Positions 45,642-54,480 are shown, counted from the first letter of the stretch. The stretch: DNA of 64,000 nucleotides from Parvibaculum sp039680535 (GCF_039680535.1 NZ_JBDKSS010000019.1:51891-115890); one strand, 5' to 3'. Program-made: numbers and translations. Notes: generated from the letters alone by a model not told the origin.

Positions 45642-46760
45642 TCAGTCCACCTTTGCGGCATCCGCCTCGTAAGCCGCATTTTCCCATGCGATCGCTTCGT
45701 CCACTGCCTTCATGACCGCATCGATATCGGCATGGGCATTGGCGGTCTGTTGCCACGTCGCCTCTGCGCGGTTCATCGTGGCGCGGTAGAAGTAGCCGCA
45801 AAGCCGGGCGATCTGATAGAAGTGGTGGCGAAACTGCTTGGTGTCGTTGATCATTTCAACCAGCGCCATCGGCGCGCCCTTGCGGAACAGGATGTTGGTC
45901 AGGCCCGCACCGTGTGGACCGACAACGATACTCGCGCGGGAAAAGGTATCCATCTGTTCCGCGAGCGGGGTAGTGCCCGGATCGATCACCTGAAAGCCAA
46001 GCGGCTCCAGCCGCGCGATCAGCTCATCCTCATTGAGTATCTGCCGAATTGTACCGGCCTGCCCGTTCCGCGAGACATAAAGACGAAGGCGGCTCCGCGG
46101 ATCGGGGGTACAGCCGAAACGCTTCGCCGGAAAACCCAGCTGGCGCTGGGAATGGCGATCGGGTCGCACGACGTAGAAGCGGCGGCCTATGATTGTTTCG
46201 TCAGGCTCCTGAATGACGAGCTGCCTGTCACCGAACAATCCCAGTGCGGCGGCTTCCTTGAAGAACTTCCGTTCAGCAATGTTCCTTGGCACGATGAGGG
46301 GAATGTCCGGTGAAAGTCCGGCGCGATCGACGACCTCAATCTTGGGTACGAACTCATAGAGGAAGTGAAAATAGCCCTCGGCCCAAAGGGTGCTCAGCAC
46401 GATCGCTTCGTCGATGCGTCGCCGCTTCCGCCTATATGTTTCGCAGAGTTTCGTTGCTGGCAGGAATGTTGGATAGATGTCGTCGGTCGATCGATAGATG
46501 GGGCGGAGGCCCGAATAAATGAGCCCGGTTTCGTATTCGAGGCGGAGCCGTCCCCTGAACGCGCGCACCCAGCCATTCGTCGGCTCATGACTAAACTTTA
46601 TTGGCCGTTGATCGAAGGGCGGGCAGGCATAATCCGGATGAGCGGGGCCGTATTCGGCAGTCAGTCCGAAGATGGTCTCCGCAAAGCGTTCGGCCGAGGG
46701 AAGAAGGCGAAGGTGCGCGAGCTTGCGCTGCCGCCGGAGGGTGAGTTTCATTCTGGGCAT
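45642..46760 (-). CDS. Glycosyltransferase family 61 (DUF563)
   Basis: This 372-aa protein has the GT61 pattern: LSTLWAEGYFHFLYEFVPKIEVV, RLYVSRNGQAGTIRQILNEDEL, GFQVIDPGTTPLAEQMDTFSRASIVVGPHGAGLTNILF. Members add xylose or related sugars to cell-surface glycans. The UDP-glucuronate decarboxylase upstream on the same strand would make UDP-xylose, so the two may work together. The proposed donor is inference. Confidence 0.88.
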   Translation of the reverse strand: MPRMKLTLRRQRKLAHLRLLPSAERFAETIFGLTAEYGPAHPDYACPPFDQRPIKFSHEPTNGWVRAFRGRLRLEYETGLIYSGLRPIYRSTDDIYPTFLPATKLCETYRRKRRRIDEAIVLSTLWAEGYFHFLYEFVPKIEVVDRAGLSPDIPLIVPRNIAERKFFKEAAALGLFGDRQLVIQEPDETIIGRRFYVVRPDRHSQRQLGFPAKRFGCTPDPRSRLRLYVSRNGQAGTIRQILNEDELIARLEPLGFQVIDPGTTPLAEQMDTFSRASIVVGPHGAGLTNILFRKGAPMALVEMINDTKQFRHHFYQIARLCGYFYRATMNRAEATWQQTANAHADIDAVMKAVDEAIAWENAAYEADAAKVD

Positions 46761-46809
46761 GGCAGCGCGTCTCCGGCGGCGGTGAAACGAGTCTTCGAAC
46801 GGGCCAACG

Positions 46810-47775
46810 CTAATCCGCCGACGCCTGAGGATATGGATGTAGAAGGAGTTGCTCGAAATAGGCGATCGTCTTCGTCAGGCCCTCGCGCAGGGTGATTTTC
46901 GGCTCCCAGCCGAGATCGGCTCTCGCACGCGAAATGTCGGGCTGGCGTTGTCTCGGATCGTCGGAGGGAAGATCCTTGAAATGGATCCGGGATTTCGAGC
47001 CGGTGAGGTCGATGACCATGCGCGCCAGGTCGAGGATCGTGAACTCGACGGGATTGCCGATATTGATCGGTCCGGTCACCTCTGCCGGTGTCGCCATCAT
47101 CCGGATCATGACTTCGACTATTTCGTCGACGTAGCAGAATGACCGCGACTGGCTGCCATCGCCGTAGATGGTGATGTCGTCGCCTTTCAACGCCTGCACG
47201 ACGAAGTTGGACACGACGCGCCCGTCATTGGGATGCATGCGCGGCCCATATGTGTTGAAGATGCGGACCACTTTCGCCGGAAGCTGGTGCTGGCGAACAT
47301 AGTCGAAGAAGAGCGTCTCGGCGCAGCGTTTGCCCTCGTCATAGCAGGCGCGAACGCCCACCGGGTTCACATTGCCCCAGTATTCCTCGCGCTGCGGATG
47401 CTCGACCGGGTCGCCATAGACTTCCGAGGTCGAGGCCTGCAAGACCTTGATCTTCAGACGCTTGGCGAGCCCCAGCATGTTGATCGCGCCCATGACGCTG
47501 GTCTTGGTCGTCTGCACGGGATCGAACTGGTAGTGAACGGGCGAGGCGGGGCAGGCGAGGTTGTAGATTTCGTCCACCTCGACATAAAGCGGGAAGGTGA
47601 TGTCGTGCCGGAGGACTTCGAACGACTTCCGGTCGAGCAGATGCGTGATATTGCGCCGGGTGCCGGTGAAGAAATTGTCCACGCAGAGCACCTCATGGCC
47701 GGCGTCGAGAAGCCGCTCGCACAAGTGAGAGCCGAGAAATCCCGCTCCGCCCGTCACCAATATTCGTTTCAGCAT
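46810..47775 (-). CDS. UDP-glucuronate decarboxylase (UDP-xylose synthase type)
   Basis: This 321-aa extended SDR has a Rossmann GGAGFLGSHLCERLL motif, NLACPASPVHYQFDPV, the active-site STSEVYGDP, and the YDEGKR (YxxxK) couple. YGPRMHPNDGRVVSNFV matches UXS enzymes, which convert UDP-glucuronic acid to UDP-xylose with tightly bound NAD. It precedes the GT61 gene by 49 bases on the same strand. Confidence 0.9.
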   Translation of the reverse strand: MLKRILVTGGAGFLGSHLCERLLDAGHEVLCVDNFFTGTRRNITHLLDRKSFEVLRHDITFPLYVEVDEIYNLACPASPVHYQFDPVQTTKTSVMGAINMLGLAKRLKIKVLQASTSEVYGDPVEHPQREEYWGNVNPVGVRACYDEGKRCAETLFFDYVRQHQLPAKVVRIFNTYGPRMHPNDGRVVSNFVVQALKGDDITIYGDGSQSRSFCYVDEIVEVMIRMMATPAEVTGPINIGNPVEFTILDLARMVIDLTGSKSRIHFKDLPSDDPRQRQPDISRARADLGWEPKITLREGLTKTIAYFEQLLLHPYPQASAD

Positions 47776-47976
47776 TCCGTCCCGCCCTTGTCTCTTGCCT
47801 GGTTGTCGCCGCTTGCCTGCTTAACATACAGGCTGACTCGCTTTCCTTGCCTTTTTTGATGTCAGACATGGCGGCGTGGAGATCAAGCCGCGGTCTCCGC
47901 CTCATGGCCTGCGACCTGAAAGACCGGATTTTACTGCACGTTCTTTGTCCCACCGCATCAAGACCGTCAAGGCGGC

Positions 47977-47996
47977 ACATGAATTGCAATTCATGT
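47977..47996. promoter_or_regulatory. 20-bp perfect palindrome, probable operator
   Basis: ACATGAATTGCAATTCATGT is a perfect 20-base palindrome about 60 bases upstream of the NMT1-type binding-protein gene. It is AT-rich, unlike the surroundings, and sits in the 282-base spacer at 47776-48057. Its position suggests a regulator-binding site controlling that gene. The regulator is not encoded next to it. Confidence 0.55.
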
Positions 47997-48057
47997 TCTT
48001 CGTATACATGTTCCGTATTTTTGCCTGCTTTGCGGGCAATTTGGTGAGGGTGAAATA

Positions 48058-49035
48058 GTGAGGCGTATTTCCATGACGCGGGCCGCGCGGTTCGCCGTTC
48101 CGCTGCTGATGGGGTTGGCGAGTGCTTCGGCGAGCCATGCTGCCGAGAAACTCTCCTTCGGTCTGAGCTGGTTGCCGCAGGCCGAGCATTGCGGCTTTTT
48201 CCAGGCCAAGGCCAAGGGGCTCTATGCCGAGAAGGGGCTCGACGTGGACCTTGTTCCAGGTGGTCCCGAAACCAACATGTCGCTTCTGCTGGCGACTGGA
48301 CGGATCGACATGGCCATGAGCAGCACGCTCGGCCAGCTCAAGATGACCGCCGAGAAGATTCCCGCCGTGACGGTCGCCGCCTATTTCCAGAAGGATCCGC
48401 AGACGCTGGTGGTGCACCCCGATCCGAAGGTGAAAGACATCTCCGATCTGAAGGGGCGGCCGATGCTCATCGGCACCTATTCGCGGCAGGAGTTCTGGCA
48501 GTGGCTTAAAGCGAAGTACGGCTTCACCGATGAGCAGCTTCGTCCGTATACCTATAGCGCGGCGCCCTTTCTTGCGGACAAGATGGCTGTGCAGCAGGGA
48601 TATGTCACCAATGACGGCTTCATGCTCAGCAAGCCGCTCGGCGCCGAACCGACGATCTTCCTGCTCGCCGATTATGGCTATCTGAATTATCAGACGACGG
48701 TGCAGACGCTGGCGAAAACCTTCGACGAAAAGCCGAAGGTGATCAAGGCATTCCTCGAAGCCTCTGCCGAGGGCTGGAAGCAGTGTCTTGCTGGCGATTA
48801 CGCTGCCGCGGAAGCGGCCGTGATGAAGGACAATCCGGACCAGAGCAAGGAACTCTTCGAATATTCGATCAATGAAATCGTCAAGCGGAAGATCGTGACG
48901 GGCGGGGAAGGCCTGCCGCTCGGCGGGATGACCGACGCGCGCTGGAAGGCTTTCACTGAAACCATGGTGGCTGCGGGCGTTCTGCCCAAGGACATCGATT
49001 ACAAGTCCGCATACACGCTGAAATTCGTTCAGTAG
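48058..49035 (+). CDS. NMT1/THI5-like ABC transporter substrate-binding protein
   Basis: This 325-aa periplasmic binding protein starts at GTG 48058 or ATG 48073. It has a signal peptide (AARFAVPLLMGLASASASHA) and then the NMT1 fold: LSFGLSWLPQAEHCGFFQAKAKGLYAEKGLDVDLVPGGPE and RIDMAMSSTLGQLK. Relatives bind pyrimidines such as hydroxymethylpyrimidine, or other nitrogen compounds, for ABC import. The permease and ATPase genes are not adjacent, and no TPP riboswitch is visible upstream. Confidence 0.88.
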   Translation: MRRISMTRAARFAVPLLMGLASASASHAAEKLSFGLSWLPQAEHCGFFQAKAKGLYAEKGLDVDLVPGGPETNMSLLLATGRIDMAMSSTLGQLKMTAEKIPAVTVAAYFQKDPQTLVVHPDPKVKDISDLKGRPMLIGTYSRQEFWQWLKAKYGFTDEQLRPYTYSAAPFLADKMAVQQGYVTNDGFMLSKPLGAEPTIFLLADYGYLNYQTTVQTLAKTFDEKPKVIKAFLEASAEGWKQCLAGDYAAAEAAVMKDNPDQSKELFEYSINEIVKRKIVTGGEGLPLGGMTDARWKAFTETMVAAGVLPKDIDYKSAYTLKFVQ

Positions 49036-49129
49036 TAGGGGGCGGGGGCCCCTGTGAGCCCGGCGCGTCGACACTGCCGCGCGCGCCGGGCTTGCTCTGT
49101 CATTGCGTCATGTAACGAGGGTGACGACC

Positions 49130-50095
49130 ATGCTTGCCGATATTCCGGTTGTGGATCTCGCGGATTTCCGATCCGGCGACCTCGAAAAGCGCAAAGGCGT
49201 TGCGGGGAGCTTCGGCAGGGCGCTGGAGGAAGTCGGGTTTGTGACTGTGACGAACCACGGCGTTCCCGATGATACGACTGGCTCTCTCTATCGGCTGACC
49301 AAGCAGTTCTTTGCGCTGCCGGAAAGCGTCAAGCGTAGCTATGTCCTTCAGTCGGACGCGAAGACGAAGGGATATATTCCAGTCGGCGACGAAGCAGTTG
49401 CGCTGACGCTGGATGCGAAGGCAGCGCCGGATCTCTGCGAGGCGCTCGTCTTCCCCAATCCGCGCATGCCCGGCAACAGGCCGGACGGTCCGGAGAAGCA
49501 ATTCTGGCCTGCCGAACCGGCAGGGCTGACGCCCGCTGTGCTCGCGTATTTTGATGCGTGTACGGCGCTTTCAAACGATCTCTATCGTCTTTCTGCGCTC
49601 GCTCTCGATCTGCCGGAAGATTACTTCGTCCCCTTCTTCACCGAAGGATCGTTCGTTCTGCGGCTGGTGCAATATCCCGATCAGATCGAGCCGCCGCTCC
49701 CCGGCCAGCTGCGCTACGGCGCGCATCACGATTACGGCGGCTTCACGATCCTGCGTCAGGACGACGCGCCGGGTGGGCTGCAGGTGTTCGAGCGGTCCGG
49801 CCAGTGGCGCGACGTGCCAAACGAGCCGAGGTCATTCGTCATCAATGTCGGAGATCTGCTGGCCCGCTGGACCAATGATCGGTGGCGCTCGACGCTTCAC
49901 CGTGTCGTGAATCCCGGCCGCGAGCTCTCAGGCTCGACGGAGCGACTGTCGATGGTGCTCTTTACCGGGCCAAACGCGGACGCCGAAATCCTGCCTCTGC
50001 CGACCTGCTGCACGGCCGACCATCCATCGCAATACCCGCCTGTGACAGCCGGCGCCTATATCCGCGGGAAGATCGCGGCGTCGCACCAAATCTAG
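49130..50095 (+). CDS. Isopenicillin-N-synthase-like 2OG-Fe(II) oxygenase
   Basis: The 321-aa product counts from ATG 49130. The first strand IPVVDLADF, the NHGVP motif (VTVTNHGVPDD) and the double-stranded beta-helix iron ligands are visible: H and D in RYGAHHDYGGFTILRQDD and a distal H in STLHRVVNPG, followed by STERLSMVLFTGPNADAEI with the cofactor-binding arginine and serine. It is a DIOX-type enzyme of unknown substrate. The NMT1-type gene upstream may deliver the compound it oxidises. This is the last gene before the island. Confidence 0.87.
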   Translation: MLADIPVVDLADFRSGDLEKRKGVAGSFGRALEEVGFVTVTNHGVPDDTTGSLYRLTKQFFALPESVKRSYVLQSDAKTKGYIPVGDEAVALTLDAKAAPDLCEALVFPNPRMPGNRPDGPEKQFWPAEPAGLTPAVLAYFDACTALSNDLYRLSALALDLPEDYFVPFFTEGSFVLRLVQYPDQIEPPLPGQLRYGAHHDYGGFTILRQDDAPGGLQVFERSGQWRDVPNEPRSFVINVGDLLARWTNDRWRSTLHRVVNPGRELSGSTERLSMVLFTGPNADAEILPLPTCCTADHPSQYPPVTAGAYIRGKIAASHQI

Positions 50096-50205
50096 AAATC
50101 CGCGCAATACCCCAAACCAACGTCGGCATCTCATGACGAATAACAGCACACGAGCGGCGCATAGCGTCGACGCACCAAGTCCGGTCATTTTCTGAGTGGG
50201 GGAAG

Positions 50206-50228
50206 TGGTGCCAGGGGCGGAATCGAAC
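50206..50228 (-). other. tRNA 3'-end remnant, candidate attachment site
   Basis: Read on the minus strand, 23 bases match a tRNA T-loop and acceptor 3' end: GTTCGATTCC, then GCCCC, then GGCACCA. It resembles the tRNA-Phe 3' end but is one base short in the acceptor stem. The rest of the cloverleaf is missing. Such fragments mark sites where an island integrated into a tRNA gene. An intact matching tRNA is not in the window. Confidence 0.55.
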
Positions 50229-50291
50229 ATTCTCGTTAAGCCCTTGATTTAAAAAGACGGACAAAGATTTTGACCTGGGAGGTGCCGTCAA

Positions 50292-50618
50292 ATGTACCGT
50301 CACGCAGTCGACGTCCATCTCAACAACTCCACGTTATCTTTTATCACCTCAGGCGGTCGGACTCTAGTTTGTCCGCCTTGCGCATTAGCGGTCATCGACG
50401 TATCGACCGCGGTCGATGTTACGAACTTGCGTGTCAGAGGCGCCATGGTTGGCGCAAAGCTATGCGGCGCCAGCGCTACCGGCCTAGACTGTGCGGGCTC
50501 GGCTCAGGAGAGAGCGGTCGTGAAAAACCTGGCGGGGGCGGACGCGCGAGAGCCCAGGACACCACCGAAACCTCACACTAGACTCGTCTACCACAAGGAT
50601 CATCAATGTGTGCTGTGA
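50292..50618 (+). CDS. Possible small island gene, hypothetical
   Basis: The 108-aa frame starts at ATG 50292 with GGGAGGTG about nine bases upstream, a good ribosome-binding site. The product has several cysteines (VCPPCALAV, KLCGAS) and no known domain. It is 67 bases before the HEPN gene. The surrounding 50096-50685 region otherwise holds only the tRNA remnant. Coding status is uncertain. Confidence 0.3.
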   Translation: MYRHAVDVHLNNSTLSFITSGGRTLVCPPCALAVIDVSTAVDVTNLRVRGAMVGAKLCGASATGLDCAGSAQERAVVKNLAGADAREPRTPPKPHTRLVYHKDHQCVL

Positions 50619-50685
50619 CGGCTAGGTGTTACGGTCGTCTAGGCGTTTACCCAAACATTCCTTATCGTCTCCCAGAGGTCTCGTG

Positions 50686-52101
50686 ATGTCCAAAATCGAT
50701 CTGAAAGCGGGGTGGAGTCCGTCGAAATCCGCGCAGGCCGCGCAAAATTATCTGAAGAACAAGCACAATCTGCTGTCCGGGTTTGAATCGATCGATGATT
50801 TCGCTGTGAATGAGACAGCGCTTGACCCAAAGGACAAGCGTGGCATCGAACACCACCTGATCAATCTGCGCGCAACGCTGGCGCGACATCTCTGGCGCAA
50901 GGAGATATTTGTTGGGGTATCAATCCTAGACATGCTTTTGTTCGAGGCAGTTCGCGACAACATGGCAGACTACGGTCTGGAAGTGCTCGAGCGGCTTGGG
51001 AAGGCGTCCTTGTCCGCTGGCTTCATCATCTTTCCGCTGCACTCGATCGGTATAGCTCAGCCATCGATTTTTCAGCCGAAAAAAAATGTACGGTTCGTCC
51101 TATTTAAGAAGGCGGGATTCGCCGTTGTCGCCCAAGGCAATGACTACGACGTCACGATCGATGCGATCAGTGCGGCGATGAAGGGCCTAGGCATCAAGAG
51201 CGCACTTGATCTCGACATGTGGCGGCATCACCTGCAGGCGGGAAACCTGCGCTGGTTTACGCGCAACCCACTCCTCTTGGTCAAGGTTACGGCTGTGACT
51301 GGCGCCTACTACGAGAATCAATTCGTTTATATGCTAAAATTGCGATTAATTAACGCCATGCTGATGATGCTGGCATCATTCAATGCGGTCGGCAGCAAGA
51401 CTAAAGATTTGCGGACGACGAGCCGAATCAACAATTGGCAGACACTAGACATCCACCACTATCTGCTGGGCGAGGCCTTCAAACCGGCCAAACCGCGCGC
51501 ACGCGTGAGGATCGATGTGCGCCGGGTGCCGATGAACCTCAATCCGGTCGATCTCGCGCATTTGTCCGACGTTCCAATCACCATCGACCCGGGAGCGTTA
51601 AACCAAGCACAGAACAAGAAGCGCCTAGCCGAAATAATGAAAACGATCGATGCCGTCGAGAGCGGGTTTCGCGAACATGTGACGCTTGGGCGGAACAAAC
51701 CCACGCTCAATACGCGCGTCTATCGGAAGCTGGTGTTGTCGTTGGACTGGTATCGCCGGTCGTTCAGCGCGATGGCGCGGGACAGCGAGGCTGTTGTTGC
51801 GTTGGCCGTCGCCTTTGAAACGCTGCTCTCTGATTTCTACACGCAAGGCGTGACCGCCAAGATCATCGCGCGTGTCGGAGTCTGTTTGACGGGCAACAGT
51901 GGCGCTGGAAAATACCAAAGTGCGGTGGAATCGCTCTTCGACAAGCGCGGCAAAACCATGCATTTAGGCGGGTTCGACGGAACGCCGGATCTGCTCCTAG
52001 CGCGGCGCGCATATGCGCTGTGCTTGGTCAAGATCGTCTCCCTCCTACCGCTGACAGTCAAGACGACCAATGAGCCGGTTAAAGCGCTGCTCGGGGTCTA
52101 A
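50686..52101 (+). CDS. Apea-like HEPN-domain protein
   Basis: The product is 471 aa from ATG 50686. The C-terminal 120 residues look like an Apea-like HEPN domain: long helices (SLDWYRRSFSAMARDSEAVVALAVAFETLLSDFY) and the HEPN signature Arg-x4-His in FDKRGKTMHLGG (R421, H426). HEPN proteins are often RNases of toxin or anti-phage systems. The N-terminal 300 residues are unrecognised. It is transcribed opposite to the nucleotide-modification operon, on the other side of a 436-base gap. Codon use is less GC-rich than in the backbone genes. Confidence 0.6.
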   Translation: MSKIDLKAGWSPSKSAQAAQNYLKNKHNLLSGFESIDDFAVNETALDPKDKRGIEHHLINLRATLARHLWRKEIFVGVSILDMLLFEAVRDNMADYGLEVLERLGKASLSAGFIIFPLHSIGIAQPSIFQPKKNVRFVLFKKAGFAVVAQGNDYDVTIDAISAAMKGLGIKSALDLDMWRHHLQAGNLRWFTRNPLLLVKVTAVTGAYYENQFVYMLKLRLINAMLMMLASFNAVGSKTKDLRTTSRINNWQTLDIHHYLLGEAFKPAKPRARVRIDVRRVPMNLNPVDLAHLSDVPITIDPGALNQAQNKKRLAEIMKTIDAVESGFREHVTLGRNKPTLNTRVYRKLVLSLDWYRRSFSAMARDSEAVVALAVAFETLLSDFYTQGVTAKIIARVGVCLTGNSGAGKYQSAVESLFDKRGKTMHLGGFDGTPDLLLARRAYALCLVKIVSLLPLTVKTTNEPVKALLGV

Positions 52102-52537
52102 ACGAACAGCTCTTCACAACCAGCGTCCTGTGTTGGGCGTTCCGCTAACAGCGCTTCAAACGGCCCTGCGCTGCCGTTGAAAAGCGCACCTGCGGTGGCC
52201 GCAATGGGCAGACTTCTGAATATCGAGAACGGCAAGTGGTTGCTTCCAGCACTTGATTGTCGCCCGTGCCGTATATTGGAGCTTCGGCACCGAGCAGAAG
52301 GTGGCTTAGGTGGGACGGCGGGAAGCAAAACCATGTCCACCTCAGTTGCTAATGCATCTCTCGATACACAGCATCCTTGATACAAAGGTCGATTAAAGGA
52401 GCAGAAGCGCCCGGTCTATGCCGCTTCTTACCAGGCCATAAGGTCAAGCAAGCTGTCGTGCTCTAGGATGACTCAACCAAAGCCTGTGCGTACACACTCT
52501 TGCCTGACTCGGGCGAGCACCGCAATCTCGCGAGCCT
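52102..52537. other. Gap of 436 bases, no gene seen
   Basis: Between the converging HEPN gene and the AcpS-like gene. The frames at 52098-52385 and 52177-52380 lack ribosome-binding sites and recognisable products. No repeat or tRNA is seen. Confidence 0.5.
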
Positions 52538-52969
52538 CTAAGGTAGGGCAAGATGTTCAAGTAAATGGCTGAGGTGATCGTCGCTTGTAGCGAGCACGGC
52601 TAGGGCGTTCACCCATTGGTCCGTGAGCAGAAAATGCGCATGAACGCTGTAGGACGTCGCGCTTGGGCTCAGCTGGGCCGCGCGATGCTTTGCGGCACCG
52701 GTTAGATCGACCGAGCAATGACCGCCAGCTATCGATATGACGAAGTCCTGTCGCCGAACACCTTTCGTAAAACCGGTTCCGATCGCCTTGGAGCAAGCCT
52801 CTTTAAGAGCGAAGCCGATCGCGGCGTAGGGCGCCTGTTGATCACCGGCAACGAGCCGTTCTTGCTCTTCTTCGGTGAAGACCTCGTCGAGCCAATCCTT
52901 GCCGAAGCGGACGATGGACCGTCGAATGGGCTCGATGCAGCATAGATCAACACCGAGTCCCAGAATCAT
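52538..52969 (-). CDS. AcpS-type 4'-phosphopantetheinyl transferase
   Basis: This 143-aa protein resembles holo-ACP synthase: GLGVDLCCIEPIRR at the N-terminus with metal aspartate D8, WLDEVFTEEEQERL, and the second site FALKEACSKAIGTGFTKG with E57. AcpS moves phosphopantetheine from CoA onto a serine of a carrier protein. A carrier protein is not encoded nearby. It lies 6 bases after the membrane-protein gene, the last gene of a ten-gene operon. It is more divergent than housekeeping acpS, so another acceptor is possible. Confidence 0.7.
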   Translation of the reverse strand: MILGLGVDLCCIEPIRRSIVRFGKDWLDEVFTEEEQERLVAGDQQAPYAAIGFALKEACSKAIGTGFTKGVRRQDFVISIAGGHCSVDLTGAAKHRAAQLSPSATSYSVHAHFLLTDQWVNALAVLATSDDHLSHLLEHLALP

Positions 52970-52975
52970 CGAGGG

Positions 52976-53335
52976 TCACCAGAGCGCTCGCAGCGTGACG
53001 ACGAGGGCGGAGAACACGAGGACCCAACTGAGAATGATTGCCCCCGCGCCGTCTGCCCGCAGCCCTATGATCTCGACCTGGGAGCGGGTGTCCAGCGCGC
53101 GGGCGCCACAGACGATGGCCGTGGCGAGTGCGGCCAGGACCGGCAATCCAAGCAGAGCGGGCGCGTGCTCGCGCAGGAGCGCGAGGTCGGTCGCCGCGTT
53201 CGCCATGTCGAGACCCGTTTTAGCTAAATACCCTGCTCCACCTAACGCCGCTAGCGCGACGGCGGCGTTGACCAAACGGCCGGCTGATCGATCGGTCGAC
53301 TGGGGCGTTGTCTCGCGGGTTGAATTGTTGTTCAT
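52976..53335 (-). CDS. Small three-helix membrane protein
   Basis: This 119-aa protein has hydrophobic helices around residues 22-42 (AVALAALGGAGYLAK), 60-80 (PALLGLPVLAALATAIVCG) and 96-117 (GAGAIILSWVLVFSALVVTL). There are no motifs or known family. Its ATG overlaps the stop of the pyrophosphorylase-like gene by 4 bases, and the AcpS gene follows 6 bases later. It may anchor the operon's product to the membrane. Confidence 0.65.
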   Translation of the reverse strand: MNNNSTRETTPQSTDRSAGRLVNAAVALAALGGAGYLAKTGLDMANAATDLALLREHAPALLGLPVLAALATAIVCGARALDTRSQVEIIGLRADGAGAIILSWVLVFSALVVTLRALW

Positions 53336-54339
53336 GCGAAGAGGCTTATCCGTTCTCCGGTCGGAAGGTGAGGGGCAGGTTGACCGGCATCCTTTGGAAC
53401 CTGAAGGTTCCAGCGTGGTGGAAACATAGGTGGGGGGAGCGGATCAAGCGTGCGGCGAAAACTCTGCTTGATCCGGGTTCGGCCCGACAGCCCCTTGATC
53501 TCGGGGTGAGCGACACGGGCGTACTTAGAAATTTCGCAGAACAGATTCTGACAGTCGATCGGTTGCAATCGGCGGCCGAACAGGATCTGGAACGCGAGGC
53601 CGGCGTCGGCGAAGGCGCGCTCCTGCTGCTCGTAGACCCAATAGATTACCTCCTCGGGTGAGCGGTGGCCCGTGTGCGTGAAACATTTTGCGATCCCGTC
53701 GAGGGCGCCTGGACCGGCGATGACGAAGTCGCTCTCGTCATGATCAAGCAACGTGGAGTAGTTGAGGTCGATCGTGTATTGGAAGGCGAGGAAGGGCCCG
53801 AGCCCCGGATAGCGGAGCAGGGTTTCGAATACGGATCGCAAGCTCCGCGCCTGCCGGATGCGTTCCGGCACACGATCGTCGAGCATGCGCTTGATCAGAG
53901 CCAAGTGGTTAGCGTGCTTGCGCGCATGCCCCAGCGCTGGGGCAGGCATGATGTAAGCCGCGGAATAGAGTCGCTGGCCCTTAGCCATCAACGTGTCGAG
54001 GACACGGGTCATGTCGTCGAGATCTGTTGCGCCCCAGGTCAGCGGCCCCAGTTCGCGCTCCAATGCGAGCCAAGTGTCGATGCGGTTGAATATCTTGAAG
54101 AGCAGCGTACGAAAGAAGACCTCACGCGGCTCCTGCGACCGATCCTCGTGGTATTGAACCTCGCGAATGAGGAACTGGCTGACCCGATCGCTCGCTCGGT
54201 ACGCATTTGTGAAGCGGTAGGCGGCGAGGATCGGGTCCGCGGTCCAAGGGCCGACCGGGTCCGACAATCGGCGCATATAGATTGCCTGCCGTTCGGCAGC
54301 GAACCGCCAATAGGTGTCGTAGACAGGCGTGATTTCCAT
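53332..54339 (-). CDS. HMUDK-helical / thymine-pyrophosphorylase-family protein
   Basis: The product is 335 aa from ATG 54339. YWRFAAERQAIYMRRL, WTADPILAAYRFTNAYRASDRVSQFLIR and LFKIFNRIDTW at the N-terminus, and PGLGPFLAFQYTIDLNYS with AGPGALDGIAKCF in the middle, match the hmdU-DNA-kinase helical / alpha-glutamyl-putrescinyl-thymine pyrophosphorylase group. This group is known from phages with hypermodified thymines and is related to DNA glycosylases. Here there is no fused P-loop kinase. I infer it acts on a modified pyrimidine in DNA or in the nucleotide pool. A 141-base spacer separates it from the DCD-like gene. Confidence 0.65.
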   Translation of the reverse strand: MEITPVYDTYWRFAAERQAIYMRRLSDPVGPWTADPILAAYRFTNAYRASDRVSQFLIREVQYHEDRSQEPREVFFRTLLFKIFNRIDTWLALERELGPLTWGATDLDDMTRVLDTLMAKGQRLYSAAYIMPAPALGHARKHANHLALIKRMLDDRVPERIRQARSLRSVFETLLRYPGLGPFLAFQYTIDLNYSTLLDHDESDFVIAGPGALDGIAKCFTHTGHRSPEEVIYWVYEQQERAFADAGLAFQILFGRRLQPIDCQNLFCEISKYARVAHPEIKGLSGRTRIKQSFRRTLDPLPPPMFPPRWNLQVPKDAGQPAPHLPTGERISLFA

Positions 54340-54480
54340 AGGTCCTGCGCAAGGTGCGCGCCGAGCAGGCACCGACGCACGCTGTGCGCCGGTCGGCCTC
54401 CCTGACGCCGAACTGTGACTCGGGCGGGGAGCCTAAAGGAAATCCGCTCCGCCGTGAACGCCTAAGATCGGCTGACTGTG

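Noticed and set aside
47776..48057. Possible TPP riboswitch before the NMT1-type gene
   Set aside because: The CUGAGA and other conserved thi-box elements are absent. Only the 20-bp palindrome stands out.
52177..52380. 67-aa plus-strand frame in the HEPN-AcpS gap
   Set aside because: No ribosome-binding site and no protein-like pattern.
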